Source: JBHIKY01 sp042139015
GTDB lineage: Bacteria; Bacillota; Bacilli; Bacillales; Marinococcaceae
DNA length: 64,000 nt
Assembly (NCBI RefSeq): GCF_042139015.1
Contig: NZ_JBHIKY010000007.1
Location: forward strand, 151,632-215,631
Direction: 5' to 3'
The notes below the pieces were generated by a model that saw nothing but the letters and a program-made list of their open reading frames with translations, made no database searches and was not told where the DNA came from. A program made the translations under genes and the position numbers. The stretch's first letter is position 1. Each line of letters begins with the position of its first letter. Below, piece by piece: positions 52,395 through 61,370 of the stretch.

Positions 52395-54662
52395 TTAGCT
52401 CGAACAGCTTTCACAGTCCTCAATCACTGTCGAAGTCGAGCGAGTATAATATGTCGTCTTCAAACCCTGCTTCCATGCCTCTATGTGAAGATTCAAAAAT
52501 TCCACTGCTTTTATTCCACGCGGCACGTACATATTGAAGCTGATTGATTGATCGACATGCTTTTGCCGAGCCGCATTTTGCTTTATACTCCACAACTGAT
52601 CCAGATTAAAAGCAGATTTATAAAGCCATATCGTCTCCGGACCGATGTCAGGTGCGGTAACAGGCGAACGGAAGCCTTTCTTCTCCTCCACATGCTCCTG
52701 CCGGAAAATTGGATCTATACTAGCCGTTGAACCGGCTATCAAAGAAGTAGTTGCGTTTGGTGCAACCGCTAATAAATAACCGTTTCTCATTCCATTTTCT
52801 TTTATTTCACCGGAGAGCTCCTGCCACTTCTCATCACCTGGATATTTCCGTTCCAAGTACTCACCGGTGGCCCATTCACTTGTTTCAAACAATGGATATG
52901 AGCCTTTTTCCTTTGCTAACGATGAGCTTGCTTTAAATGTCAGATACGCGATCGATTCGTAAAGCTCATCCGCATATTCCACTGCTTTTTCAGACTCCCA
53001 GCGAATTCCTTTTAATGCGAGAAGATGATGCCAGCCGAAAGTACCAAGTCCGACCGCTCTGTACCGTTTATTTGTATATTCCGCCTGTGCGACTCCAATC
53101 GTATTCAGGTCGATTACGTTATCAAGCATGCGTACCTGAATAGGAATAAGACGCTCCAGCACGTCATTTTCTACAGCACGGGCAAGCGATATGGAGGAAA
53201 GGTTGCAGACGACCATATCCCCTGGAATCTTTTCTGTAATGATCGTTCCTTCCTCCGTCATTTTTTCTTCCTTCAAGGTGGTAGCACTCATATTCTGCAT
53301 AATTTCTGTGCAAAGGTTGGAGCTGTAAATCATACCTTCATTTTTATTCGGGTTGCTGCGATTTACCGTATCCCGGTAAAACATATATGGTGTTCCTGTC
53401 TGCAGTTGAGACTTCATAATACTTTTCATGATCTCAATAGCAGGAACCTTGCTTTTTGATAGATCAGGATGATGGACACACTGCTCATAGCGCCGACGGA
53501 ATGTTCCTTCACCCTCGGCTTCATCGTAACAGTCTTCAAGGGACCAGCCCATTTCCTGCCGGACTTCATGGGGATCAAATAAATACCAATCGCCGCGCTC
53601 CTCCACTTTTTCCATGAATAGATCAGGAAGGCAGACACCTGTAAAAATGTCGTGCGTCCGCAGCCTTTCGTCACCAGTGTTCAGCTTGGCATCAAGAAAT
53701 TCCTGTATATCCTTATGCCAGGCATCAAGATAAACTGCGAAAGCACCTTGACGCTGGCCCAGCTGATCAACGGAAACGGCCGTATTATTTAATTGTTTCA
53801 TCCAGCCCATAATGCCGCCGGCTACTCCTTTGTACCCTTTGATTGAAGACCCTCTGCTTCGCAGCTTCCCGAAATAAACACCGACTCCTCCACCGTTTTT
53901 AGATAGATTTGCAACATCGGTATTAGAGTCAAAAATACTTCGCAGACTGTCATCCACCGTATCGATAAAACAAGAACTCAGCTGCCCGACACTTTTGCCG
54001 GCGTTGGCCAGTGTCGGAGTTGCTGCGGTCATATACAGATTAGAAAGAGCCCAGTACGCTTCTTTCACGAGAGCCAGTCTTCTGGACGATGGTTCGTTTG
54101 ACATCAGCTTCATTGCGATAACCATAAAGCGTTCCTGCGGAAGCTCAAACACGTTTCTATTCTTATCAGTAGCCAGATATTTATGAGAGAGGGTCAATAC
54201 TCCAACGTACGTAAACAGCTTATCACGCTCAGGTTCGATAATCTGCTCCAGCTGTGCCAGTTCAGCTTCAGAATATGTCTGTCTAAGTGCACGATCATAA
54301 ACTTCTTTCCTTTCGAGGACTTTAAGCAGATCAGATAACGAACCATACTTCAGGGATTCTTGGTAGCCGCGGTTGTTGGCCGCCTGACGGTACAGCTTTT
54401 TTAAATAAATATCGGCTGCGACGTAGGTCCAGTCCGGTTCATTGCGGTTGATCCGTTCCGTAGCGTTTAAAATAAGCATATTTGCCAGCTGTTCGAAGGA
54501 GTTCATTTTCTTGTGTTGAATATGAGCAAGAACCGCCTCTTCAAATTCTTCTATATTTAATTGTGGAAACGGCTTAGTCACTTCCTCAAGTAGAGAGCGA
54601 AGCTCTGTCTCATCAAACGTCCAGTCTGTCTGTCTCTGTTTTTCTGCAGTGACCGTTGTCAT
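52395..54662 (-). CDS. nrdA: Class I ribonucleotide reductase, alpha subunit
   Basis: 755 residues, B12-independent oxygen-dependent enzyme reducing ribonucleoside diphosphates. Substrate-binding TAATPTLANAGK and LSSCFIDTVDDS, active-site NLCTEI, and redox C-terminus CESCSS are seen. The N-terminal 80 residues look like a worn ATP cone. The start ATG has AGGGGGAT upstream and lies 17 bp after the metE stop with no terminator, so transcription should continue from the riboswitch-controlled metE promoter. Confidence 0.93.
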   Translation of the reverse strand: MTTVTAEKQRQTDWTFDETELRSLLEEVTKPFPQLNIEEFEEAVLAHIQHKKMNSFEQLANMLILNATERINRNEPDWTYVAADIYLKKLYRQAANNRGYQESLKYGSLSDLLKVLERKEVYDRALRQTYSEAELAQLEQIIEPERDKLFTYVGVLTLSHKYLATDKNRNVFELPQERFMVIAMKLMSNEPSSRRLALVKEAYWALSNLYMTAATPTLANAGKSVGQLSSCFIDTVDDSLRSIFDSNTDVANLSKNGGGVGVYFGKLRSRGSSIKGYKGVAGGIMGWMKQLNNTAVSVDQLGQRQGAFAVYLDAWHKDIQEFLDAKLNTGDERLRTHDIFTGVCLPDLFMEKVEERGDWYLFDPHEVRQEMGWSLEDCYDEAEGEGTFRRRYEQCVHHPDLSKSKVPAIEIMKSIMKSQLQTGTPYMFYRDTVNRSNPNKNEGMIYSSNLCTEIMQNMSATTLKEEKMTEEGTIITEKIPGDMVVCNLSSISLARAVENDVLERLIPIQVRMLDNVIDLNTIGVAQAEYTNKRYRAVGLGTFGWHHLLALKGIRWESEKAVEYADELYESIAYLTFKASSSLAKEKGSYPLFETSEWATGEYLERKYPGDEKWQELSGEIKENGMRNGYLLAVAPNATTSLIAGSTASIDPIFRQEHVEEKKGFRSPVTAPDIGPETIWLYKSAFNLDQLWSIKQNAARQKHVDQSISFNMYVPRGIKAVEFLNLHIEAWKQGLKTTYYTRSTSTVIEDCESCSS

Positions 54663-54679
54663 TTAAAATCCCCCTGTCG

Positions 54680-56956
54680 TTACGTCTGCTGAACCGGTAC
54701 CTTAGTTTCCCGGATTTCTTTAGCAGCTGTAACCATATTCTTTAATGCTTCAATAGTTTCTGGATCCTTCCTCGTTTTCAATCCACAATCAGGATTAATC
54801 CAAAATAAGGAAGAAGGAAGAACCTGCAGGGCACGTTCTATCATTTCTTTCATTTCACCAACCGGTGGTACGCGCGGGCTGTGGATATCATAAACTCCCA
54901 GGCCGATTCCTTTGTCATACACAGCTGTTTCAAATGCTTCGATCAATTCTCCGTGGCTTCGCGATGTTTCAATGGAAATGACATCGGCATCAAGAGCACG
55001 GATAGATTCAATCATGTCCTGAAATTCGCTGTAGCACATATGCGTATGAATCTGAGTAGTATCCTTCACTTGAGAAGTAGCAAGCCGGAAGGCGTGAACG
55101 GCCCAGTCCAGATAGTCCTGCCAATCTTCTTTTTTCAGGGGAAGGCCTTCACGCAGTGCCGGTTCATCTACCTGGATCATTTCAATACCAGCGTCTTCAA
55201 GCGCTTTAACCTCCGTACTGATGGCTGCTGCAATTTGATTGCACACATCTTTCGCAGGAAGATCATCGCGGACAAAGGACCAATTCAATATCGTTACCGG
55301 CCCGGTCAGCATTCCTTTCACAGGCTTGTCCGTTAAAGATTGGGCAAAGCGTGTTTCCTCGACTGTCATCGGCTTGTCAAAAGCAACATCGCCATAGATG
55401 ACAGGCGGCTTTACGCAGCGGGAACCATAGGACTGAACCCAGCCGAAAGCAGTAAATGCGAAGCCTTTCAGCTTTTGACCGAAAAACTCTACCATGTCAT
55501 TACGTTCGAATTCTCCGTGGACCAGCACATCAAGACCGATTTCTTCCTGAATGGCGACCCATTCCTTCATTTTTTCTTCTATGAAAGTACGATATTCTTG
55601 TTCCGGGAGTTCTCCTTTCCGGAATTTCTGGCGCTGAACTCTGACTTCCTTCGTCTGCGGAAAGCTTCCAATCGTAGTTGTCGGAAGAGCAGGGAGCTTC
55701 CATTTTTGCTCCTGCAGCACTCTTCTTTCCTGAAACGGCAGAGGTCGCCTGGAGCGCAGACCGCTCAATTCAGAATTAGAAGCCCTTCCTCTTTCATCTG
55801 ACTGTGCAAGAGCCTGCAGATCATTTGTATTTTTTTCAATCGCTTCTGTGTTGTGATCTAAATCCCTTAAAATAGTAATTTCTGTAAGTTTTTCGTCCGC
55901 AAAAGCAAGCGCATCTTTCAAAATCGCCGGCAGTTCTGTCTCCAGTTCAGTGGTTACAGGAACATGCAGAAGACTGCACGATGGCTGGACTACTGTTCGT
56001 TCCGGCGGTACAATATTACTGATTAACGTCAGCAATGCTCGTTTTTGTTTTAGATCAGAACGCCAGATATTTCTTCCGTCTACGATTCCGGCACCGAGCA
56101 CCTTATCCTCTGGAAAACCGCACTCCTGAAGTGCTTTAATATTTTGTTCCGCTCCATGCACAAAGTCAAGTCCGATACCTGCGACAGGAAGCCGCGTAAT
56201 TTCGTCAAAGCGGGCGGCTGCTTCAAAATACGTTTGTAAAAATAGTGAAAGCTGTGGTGCAGCGTCATTCAGTCTTTGGTACGCAGCTTTTACCATTGAT
56301 ATATCTTTTTCCGTGATAGAGACCGACAACACTGGTTCATCGATCTGCACCCATTCTGCTCCTGCTTCTTCAAGTTCTTTCAGTACCTGTTCATATAAAG
56401 GAAGCAGCTTTTCTAAATGAACTTCAAATTCTTCCGGTGCAAAGCCTTTAGACAATTTTAAAAATGTCAGCGGACCAATGAGCACAGGCTTTCCTTCAAT
56501 GCCCAGCTCATTTTTGGCCTCTTTATATGCCTGCAGAGGATAATTCTCAGTCAGTCTTGGCTCGACCCGGCCTATTTCCGGCACAATATAGTGGTAATTT
56601 GTGTTAAACCATTTCGTCATTTCGCACGCTGGAGCATCCTTAGTACCACGGGCCATTGCAAAGTATGTATCGAGCGAAATGCTGCCTTCTTTATGAACCC
56701 CGAAGCGTTCCGGTACAAGGCCAAACATCACAGCTGTATCGAGAATATGATCGTAGTACGAAAAATCGCCTACAGGGATCATATCTATTCCTTTTTCCTT
56801 CTGTTTTTTCAAAAAAGACAACCGGAGCTGTTTCATTTCTTTTTGCAGCTCTTCTTCTTCCAAACGTCCGGCCCAGAAACCTTCCAGCGCCTTTTTCCAT
56901 TCTCTCTTTTCACCAAGCCTCGGGTAACCGAGGTTACTGCTTTTCAATCTCTCCAC
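54680..56956 (-). CDS. metE: Cobalamin-independent methionine synthase
   Basis: 758 residues, full length, transferring methyl from methyltetrahydrofolate triglutamate to homocysteine. Zinc ligands sit in IHTHMCYSEF (His, Cys), SIETSRSHGE (Glu) and NPDCGLKTR (Cys) in the C-terminal barrel. Start is GTG with GGGAGGA upstream. Controlled by the cobalamin riboswitch and terminator 5' of it. Confidence 0.96.
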   Translation of the reverse strand: MERLKSSNLGYPRLGEKREWKKALEGFWAGRLEEEELQKEMKQLRLSFLKKQKEKGIDMIPVGDFSYYDHILDTAVMFGLVPERFGVHKEGSISLDTYFAMARGTKDAPACEMTKWFNTNYHYIVPEIGRVEPRLTENYPLQAYKEAKNELGIEGKPVLIGPLTFLKLSKGFAPEEFEVHLEKLLPLYEQVLKELEEAGAEWVQIDEPVLSVSITEKDISMVKAAYQRLNDAAPQLSLFLQTYFEAAARFDEITRLPVAGIGLDFVHGAEQNIKALQECGFPEDKVLGAGIVDGRNIWRSDLKQKRALLTLISNIVPPERTVVQPSCSLLHVPVTTELETELPAILKDALAFADEKLTEITILRDLDHNTEAIEKNTNDLQALAQSDERGRASNSELSGLRSRRPLPFQERRVLQEQKWKLPALPTTTIGSFPQTKEVRVQRQKFRKGELPEQEYRTFIEEKMKEWVAIQEEIGLDVLVHGEFERNDMVEFFGQKLKGFAFTAFGWVQSYGSRCVKPPVIYGDVAFDKPMTVEETRFAQSLTDKPVKGMLTGPVTILNWSFVRDDLPAKDVCNQIAAAISTEVKALEDAGIEMIQVDEPALREGLPLKKEDWQDYLDWAVHAFRLATSQVKDTTQIHTHMCYSEFQDMIESIRALDADVISIETSRSHGELIEAFETAVYDKGIGLGVYDIHSPRVPPVGEMKEMIERALQVLPSSLFWINPDCGLKTRKDPETIEALKNMVTAAKEIRETKVPVQQT

Positions 56957-56984
56957 TTTTTAGTCCTCCCTCATTTTACGGAAA

Positions 56985-57042
56985 TAAAAAAGGGTATTTT
57001 CACTTGCGCAATGGGAGAGCGCATGTAAAAATACCCTTGTCA
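56985..57042 (-). terminator. Expression-platform terminator between riboswitch and metE
   Basis: Minus strand AAGGGTATTTT ... AAAATACCCTT with an inner TGCGC/GCGCA stem and a following TTTTTATTT. It should form when cobalamin is bound. Confidence 0.88.
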
Positions 57043-57097
57043 TTTAAATCAGACGCAGGAACACCTCCCTATCTCCCGTAGGTAAAACTCGGTGCTG

Positions 57098-57275
57098 TAA
57101 AAACAGGCAGGTCTCCTGGCTCCAGAATAACGTCATGACCGCCTTCCCGAAAAATTCAGTGGCAAATGATCACGACTCTTCTGTTACAGTGGCGGGACCG
57201 CGCCGGTATTTCACCGGACTTCCCTTTTAAATCCCAAAACAGCTTGCTTTGGAATACCTGTTTCCTCCGTTTATG
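57098..57275 (-). ncRNA. Cobalamin riboswitch
   Basis: Minus strand carries the conserved cobalamin core: GGGAAGTCCGGTGAAATACC, GGCGCGGTCCCGCCACTG (B12 box region) and GGAGCCAGGAGACCTGCCTG. It precedes metE with a terminator in between, the standard off-switch arrangement when B12 is plentiful. Confidence 0.95.
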
Positions 57276-57291
57276 AAGTTGACGTACGAAT

Positions 57292-57321
57292 ACTATATCT
57301 TGTTTCCTGCACTAGTGTCAA
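57292..57321 (-). promoter_or_regulatory. Promoter of the riboswitch-metE-nrdAB unit
   Basis: Minus strand TTGACA, 18 nt, TATAGT, close upstream of the aptamer. Confidence 0.8.
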
Positions 57322-57431
57322 GACGATATATGGTATTTATTTACGGAATAATCAGCATATTCTGTTCGTCAAATTTCCAGTCCTCCCCATAGACGGCTTC
57401 CCATTTATACGGTTCATTCTGCCGGGTACAT

Positions 57432-57893
57432 TTACTTATTTTCCGAAAAAGAATGACGCGTTTCCTCTGATCCATCTTTTTTAAAAATAACTGCTTCTGT
57501 TCCTTGTTTTTCAGCAATATCTTTCGCCCGCTTTATAGCATCTGCTTTTTTGTCATAAACATTGGCTGGTTTTTTCGCGTCACGGGACCGCACAGCCCAG
57601 CCGTCATCATGCGGCTCAACCAGCTCCGCTTTCTCCATTAACTCCGGACGGCTTTCGTACCGCTTATCCTTTTCTGAGCGTTCTGTCGGATCTCCCTCCT
57701 CCAGAAAATCGCGGATTTCTTTTTGTGATGCATTCTTCTGCCACTCCTTCGCCTGTTCTGTAGCAATCGGAATGGCACGCCCTTCATCGTAGCCGTCATC
57801 CAACATGGCATTGGCAATATCAATTGCCTTTTTACGCACAGGTTTATCCAGATTTTTCAACGAAGATGGGTAATCATTCATCGTCCATGGCAT
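57432..57893 (-). CDS. ChaB-like N-terminus with DUF2188-like tail
   Basis: 153 residues, very charged. The N-terminal part (YPSSLKNLDKPVRKKAIDIA, GYDEGRAIPIATEQAKEW) resembles ChaB/DUF2188-linked stress proteins, and the end (WAVRSRDAKKPANVYDKKAD, then AVIFKKDGS) is the DUF2188 pattern. Function unknown. AGGATGA precedes the ATG; ends before the riboswitch promoter. Confidence 0.75.
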   Translation of the reverse strand: MPWTMNDYPSSLKNLDKPVRKKAIDIANAMLDDGYDEGRAIPIATEQAKEWQKNASQKEIRDFLEEGDPTERSEKDKRYESRPELMEKAELVEPHDDGWAVRSRDAKKPANVYDKKADAIKRAKDIAEKQGTEAVIFKKDGSEETRHSFSENK

Positions 57894-58004
57894 CTACAAT
57901 CATCCTCCTATTTTAGATTTTTATCATCCTATTTCTTTTCCACTTTTCATTTTCCTTAAAACAAACAGCAGTCTTTCTTCCTTCTCTCTATGCCGCTGAT
58001 CGAT

Positions 58005-58010
58005 TATAAT
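58005..58010 (+). promoter_or_regulatory. -10 box of the glycerate kinase operon
   Basis: TATAAT about 47 bp before the start; the -35 region is weak, so an activator or extended context may be needed. Confidence 0.5.
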
Positions 58011-58025
58011 AGAAAGATAGACTAT

Positions 58026-58039
58026 TGAAACCGGTTACT
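58026..58039. promoter_or_regulatory. cre box of the glycerate kinase-lar operon
   Basis: TGAAACCGGTTACT fits the CcpA consensus TGWAANCGNTNWCW at every position and lies between the -10 box and the ribosome binding site, a roadblock position. Confidence 0.65.
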
Positions 58040-58056
58040 GCATGGGAGTGGAAGAA

Positions 58057-59202
58057 ATGAAAATAGTAATTGCACCTGATTCTTTTAAAGGCAGCATGAC
58101 TGCTGTCCAAGCTGCTGAAGCTATCAAACGCGGAGTGAACCGCGTCTCAGACAAAATTGAAACGGTGCTCGTGCCGTGTGCAGACGGCGGCGAAGGCACC
58201 GTAGCAACACTTGTGGCAGCCACCAATGGAAAAACAAAAATAATACGTGTGACTGGTCCGCTGGGTGAATCTGTTGAAGCTGCCTATGGACTGCTCCATG
58301 ATAATCAAACCTGTGTTATTGAAATGGCTGCTGCATCCGGGATTGACCTACTCTTAAGAGAGGAACTGGACCCGTTCAAAACCACTACATACGGGGTGGG
58401 CGAATTAATAAAAGCAGCGCTTGATGAAGGTCTTCGTTCATTTATAATCGCAATAGGCGGCTCCGCTACAAATGACGGAGGGGCAGGCATGCTCGAAGCC
58501 CTTGGAGCTAAAATCACAGATTCTCAAGGAAAAATAGTCTCACGTGGAGGCGGCGGCCTGGCAGATGTAGCAAATGTAGATTTATCTTCTTTTGATTCCC
58601 GTATTGAAGAGAGTCAATTTATTATTGCTTCTGATGTACAAAACCCGTTTGTAGGGCCGAACGGTGCTTCTCATGTTTTCGGCCCTCAAAAAGGGGCAGG
58701 CGAAGCTGACGTTAGAGAATTAGACGCCAACTTAACAAAATGGGCGGATGTTACCGAAAAAGAAACTGGCTTTCGGCTTCATGAAGCGGTTGGAGCCGGA
58801 GCAGCCGGAGGGCTGGGAGGAGCACTTCTCGCCTATTTACACGCTGAAATGCAGCAGGGGGCAGAGGTTATCACTAATGCTGCTGGACTTCATGAAGCAT
58901 TACATGGGGCAGATATTGCCATTGCCGGGGAAGGTCAGGTGGATTTTCAGACGGCATATGGAAAAACACCCATGGGCATTGCAAAAGCTGCCCAAAAACA
59001 GCAGATTCCTACAATAATAATTGCCGGGTCTGTCGGGAAAGGGATTGATACCTTGTACGAATATGGTGTTCAGTCCGTCCACAGCATGATAAATGGTCCG
59101 ATGACTCTGGACGAAGCTATCGAAGACGCAGAAGAGTTAATGGAAGACTGTGCAGAGCAGATCATCAGGACGGCACTTACTTTCTCCAGCACGCCGTCTT
59201 AA
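58057..59202 (+). CDS. glxK: Glycerate kinase (GlxK/GarK type)
   Basis: 381 residues from the ATG at 58057, where GGGAG lies 8 nt upstream (an ATG at 58042 overlaps that site). IVIAPDSFKGSMTA, GGSATNDGGAGMLEALG and GAGAAGGLGGALLAYL are hallmark motifs of the GlxK family that phosphorylates D-glycerate to 2-phosphoglycerate. First gene of an operon with larA and larE, and under a cre box. Confidence 0.94.
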   Translation: MKIVIAPDSFKGSMTAVQAAEAIKRGVNRVSDKIETVLVPCADGGEGTVATLVAATNGKTKIIRVTGPLGESVEAAYGLLHDNQTCVIEMAAASGIDLLLREELDPFKTTTYGVGELIKAALDEGLRSFIIAIGGSATNDGGAGMLEALGAKITDSQGKIVSRGGGGLADVANVDLSSFDSRIEESQFIIASDVQNPFVGPNGASHVFGPQKGAGEADVRELDANLTKWADVTEKETGFRLHEAVGAGAAGGLGGALLAYLHAEMQQGAEVITNAAGLHEALHGADIAIAGEGQVDFQTAYGKTPMGIAKAAQKQQIPTIIIAGSVGKGIDTLYEYGVQSVHSMINGPMTLDEAIEDAEELMEDCAEQIIRTALTFSSTPS

Positions 59203-59229
59203 CATCCCGAAATAAAGGAAGTGACCGTG

Positions 59230-60492
59230 ATGAACCAAACAATTTTATATGGAAAAGACCACCTTACAGTCTCTCTTCCAGAGGATGCGGTGCTTATAGA
59301 GCCAGAGCATGTACCGGCAATGTCATCCCCTGAAAAAGGCGTAGTTGACAGCCTGCAAAATCCAATCGGCACTCCGCCTTTAAAGGAAATGGTGCAGGCA
59401 GGTGATACTGTCGCTATCGTAATCAGCGACATCACGCGCCCGACTCCGAACGATGTACTGGTGCCATTATTAATTGAAGAACTCGATCATGTTCCACGTG
59501 AAAACTTTGTAATTATAAATGGAACAGGCACCCACCGTGATCAGACAAAAGCAGAATTTATCAGTATGCTCGGACAATGGGTTGTCGATAATATTCGGAT
59601 TATTAACAATCACTGTCATGAGAAAGAGGAGCTTGTCAACCTGGGGAAAAGTAAATTTGGCTGCGACGTTTATTTAAATAAAGAGTATGTGGAAGCAGAC
59701 TTTCGAATCGTCACTGGGTTTATCGAGCCACATTTCTTTGCCGGCTTTTCAGGGGGACCAAAGGGAATTATGCCTGGAATTGCAGGAATAGAAACAATCA
59801 TGACTTTTCACAATGCGAGAATGATCGGTGATCCCCGCTCAACCTGGGGCAATATGGAAGACAACCCTTTACAGGAGATGACGCGTGAAGTAAACAATAT
59901 GTGCCTTCCCCATTTTATGCTCAATGTAACACTGAATGGCGCAAAGGAAATTACAAACGTTTTTTCCGGAGATTTAACACAAGCTCATGAAAAGGGCTGT
60001 GAGTACGCAAAAGAACATGCGATGGTCAAATGTGAGGAACGATTTGATGTCGTGATCACCTCAAACTCAGGCTATCCCCTCGATCAAAATCTTTATCAGG
60101 CAGTAAAAGGAATGAGCGCTGCTCATAAAATTGTAAAAGAAAACGGAGCTATTATTGTAGCAGCCGAATGCGCTGACGGCCTTCCAGACCATGGCAACTT
60201 CGCCAGGCTCTTCAGCATGGCCGATACTCCTCAGGAGCTGCTCGACATGATAGAGGATCCTGACTTTCATATGTTTGATCAGTGGCAGGTACAAAAGCAG
60301 GCGGTCATCCAGAATTGGGCCGATGTCTATGTGTATTCCAAGCTTGATGCCCCTCAGATAGAACAAGCGATGCTGAAGCCATGCCCTGACATTTCCGAGA
60401 CATTAACAGATCTAAAGCAAGCTGCCGGAGAAAATTTAAGCGTAGCTGTACTTCCGCTTGGGCCGCTTACCATCCCTTATGTAGATGAATAA
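59230..60492 (+). CDS. larA: LarA-type nickel-pincer 2-hydroxyacid racemase
   Basis: 420 residues from the ATG at 59230 (AAAGGAAG 8 nt upstream). Cofactor and catalytic residues of L. plantarum LarA are conserved in spacing: Arg70 (SDITRP), His102 (GTHRD), His168 (EPHFF), Lys178 (GGPKGIMPG, the lysine that binds the pyridinium cofactor) and His194 (TFHNAR), against 75/108/174/184/200 there. It needs LarB, LarC and LarE for the Ni cofactor. Next to glycerate kinase, so the true substrate may be glycerate rather than lactate. Confidence 0.9.
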   Translation: MNQTILYGKDHLTVSLPEDAVLIEPEHVPAMSSPEKGVVDSLQNPIGTPPLKEMVQAGDTVAIVISDITRPTPNDVLVPLLIEELDHVPRENFVIINGTGTHRDQTKAEFISMLGQWVVDNIRIINNHCHEKEELVNLGKSKFGCDVYLNKEYVEADFRIVTGFIEPHFFAGFSGGPKGIMPGIAGIETIMTFHNARMIGDPRSTWGNMEDNPLQEMTREVNNMCLPHFMLNVTLNGAKEITNVFSGDLTQAHEKGCEYAKEHAMVKCEERFDVVITSNSGYPLDQNLYQAVKGMSAAHKIVKENGAIIVAAECADGLPDHGNFARLFSMADTPQELLDMIEDPDFHMFDQWQVQKQAVIQNWADVYVYSKLDAPQIEQAMLKPCPDISETLTDLKQAAGENLSVAVLPLGPLTIPYVDE

Positions 60493-60520
60493 AGTATAAA
60501 TATTGAAAGGAGATGCTTGA

Positions 60521-61342
60521 ATGCCAGAAGAAAAGCTGAGACATTTACAGGAGATTTTACGCGAAATGAAAAGTGTTGTCGTCGCCTTTTCCGGCGGCAT
60601 TGACAGCACGCTTCTCCTGCATGTTGCCAATAAAACTCTCGGACAGGAAAATGTTCTTGCGGTCACCGCGGATTCAGAAACGTTTCCATCCCAGGAAATG
60701 GAGGATGCCAAAGAGCTTGCCAGGCATTTGAATGTGCGCCACGAAACGATTTCTACTTCTGAATTAAACATTCCTGGTTATACCGACAACACAAGTGAAC
60801 GCTGTTATTTATGCCGGGACAATCTTTTTTCAAACCTGAAACCGCTGCTAGAGGATAATCATTATGAAAATATAATTTTCGGCCTGATCACTGATGATAT
60901 GGGAGAGCACCGGCCAGGAATTATTGCAGCAAAGGAGCATGGCGTGCGCGGCCCGCTGCAGGAAGCAGATTTATACAAAAGCGAAATTCGCGAGCTTGCC
61001 AAGGACATGGGACTGCCGAACTGGGATAAGCCATCTTATGCATGTCTAGCGTCCCGCATCGCTTATGAAGAAAAAATCACCCTGGATAAATTAACCCGTG
61101 TAAATGATGCAGAAAACTTCCTGCGCTCTCTCGGCATTCGCCAGCTGCGGGTCCGTCATCATGACGAAATCGCCCGAGTAGAAGTTTCGCCGGAAGAAAT
61201 GACGCTGCTGTTAAGCCATCACCAAAAAGTAACCTCTAAACTAAAAGAACTTGGCTATAAATATGTAACGATGGATTTGGCTGGATATAAAAGCGGCAGT
61301 ATGAACCTATCACTTTCTAATCAAAAAATCTCGGCCAACTAA
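60521..61342 (+). CDS. larE: LarE, sacrificial sulfur transferase for the Ni-pincer cofactor
   Basis: 273 residues of the PP-loop family: AFSGGIDSTLLLHV near the N-terminus, and Cys175 in SYACLASRI at the position of the sacrificial Cys176 of L. plantarum LarE. Two further Cys in ERCYLCRD are of interest, since some LarE use more than one cysteine. 28 bp after larA. LarB and LarC are not in the window. Confidence 0.92.
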   Translation: MPEEKLRHLQEILREMKSVVVAFSGGIDSTLLLHVANKTLGQENVLAVTADSETFPSQEMEDAKELARHLNVRHETISTSELNIPGYTDNTSERCYLCRDNLFSNLKPLLEDNHYENIIFGLITDDMGEHRPGIIAAKEHGVRGPLQEADLYKSEIRELAKDMGLPNWDKPSYACLASRIAYEEKITLDKLTRVNDAENFLRSLGIRQLRVRHHDEIARVEVSPEEMTLLLSHHQKVTSKLKELGYKYVTMDLAGYKSGSMNLSLSNQKISAN

Positions 61343-61370
61343 CACCGAAGACGATTATGGGAGGCACACA

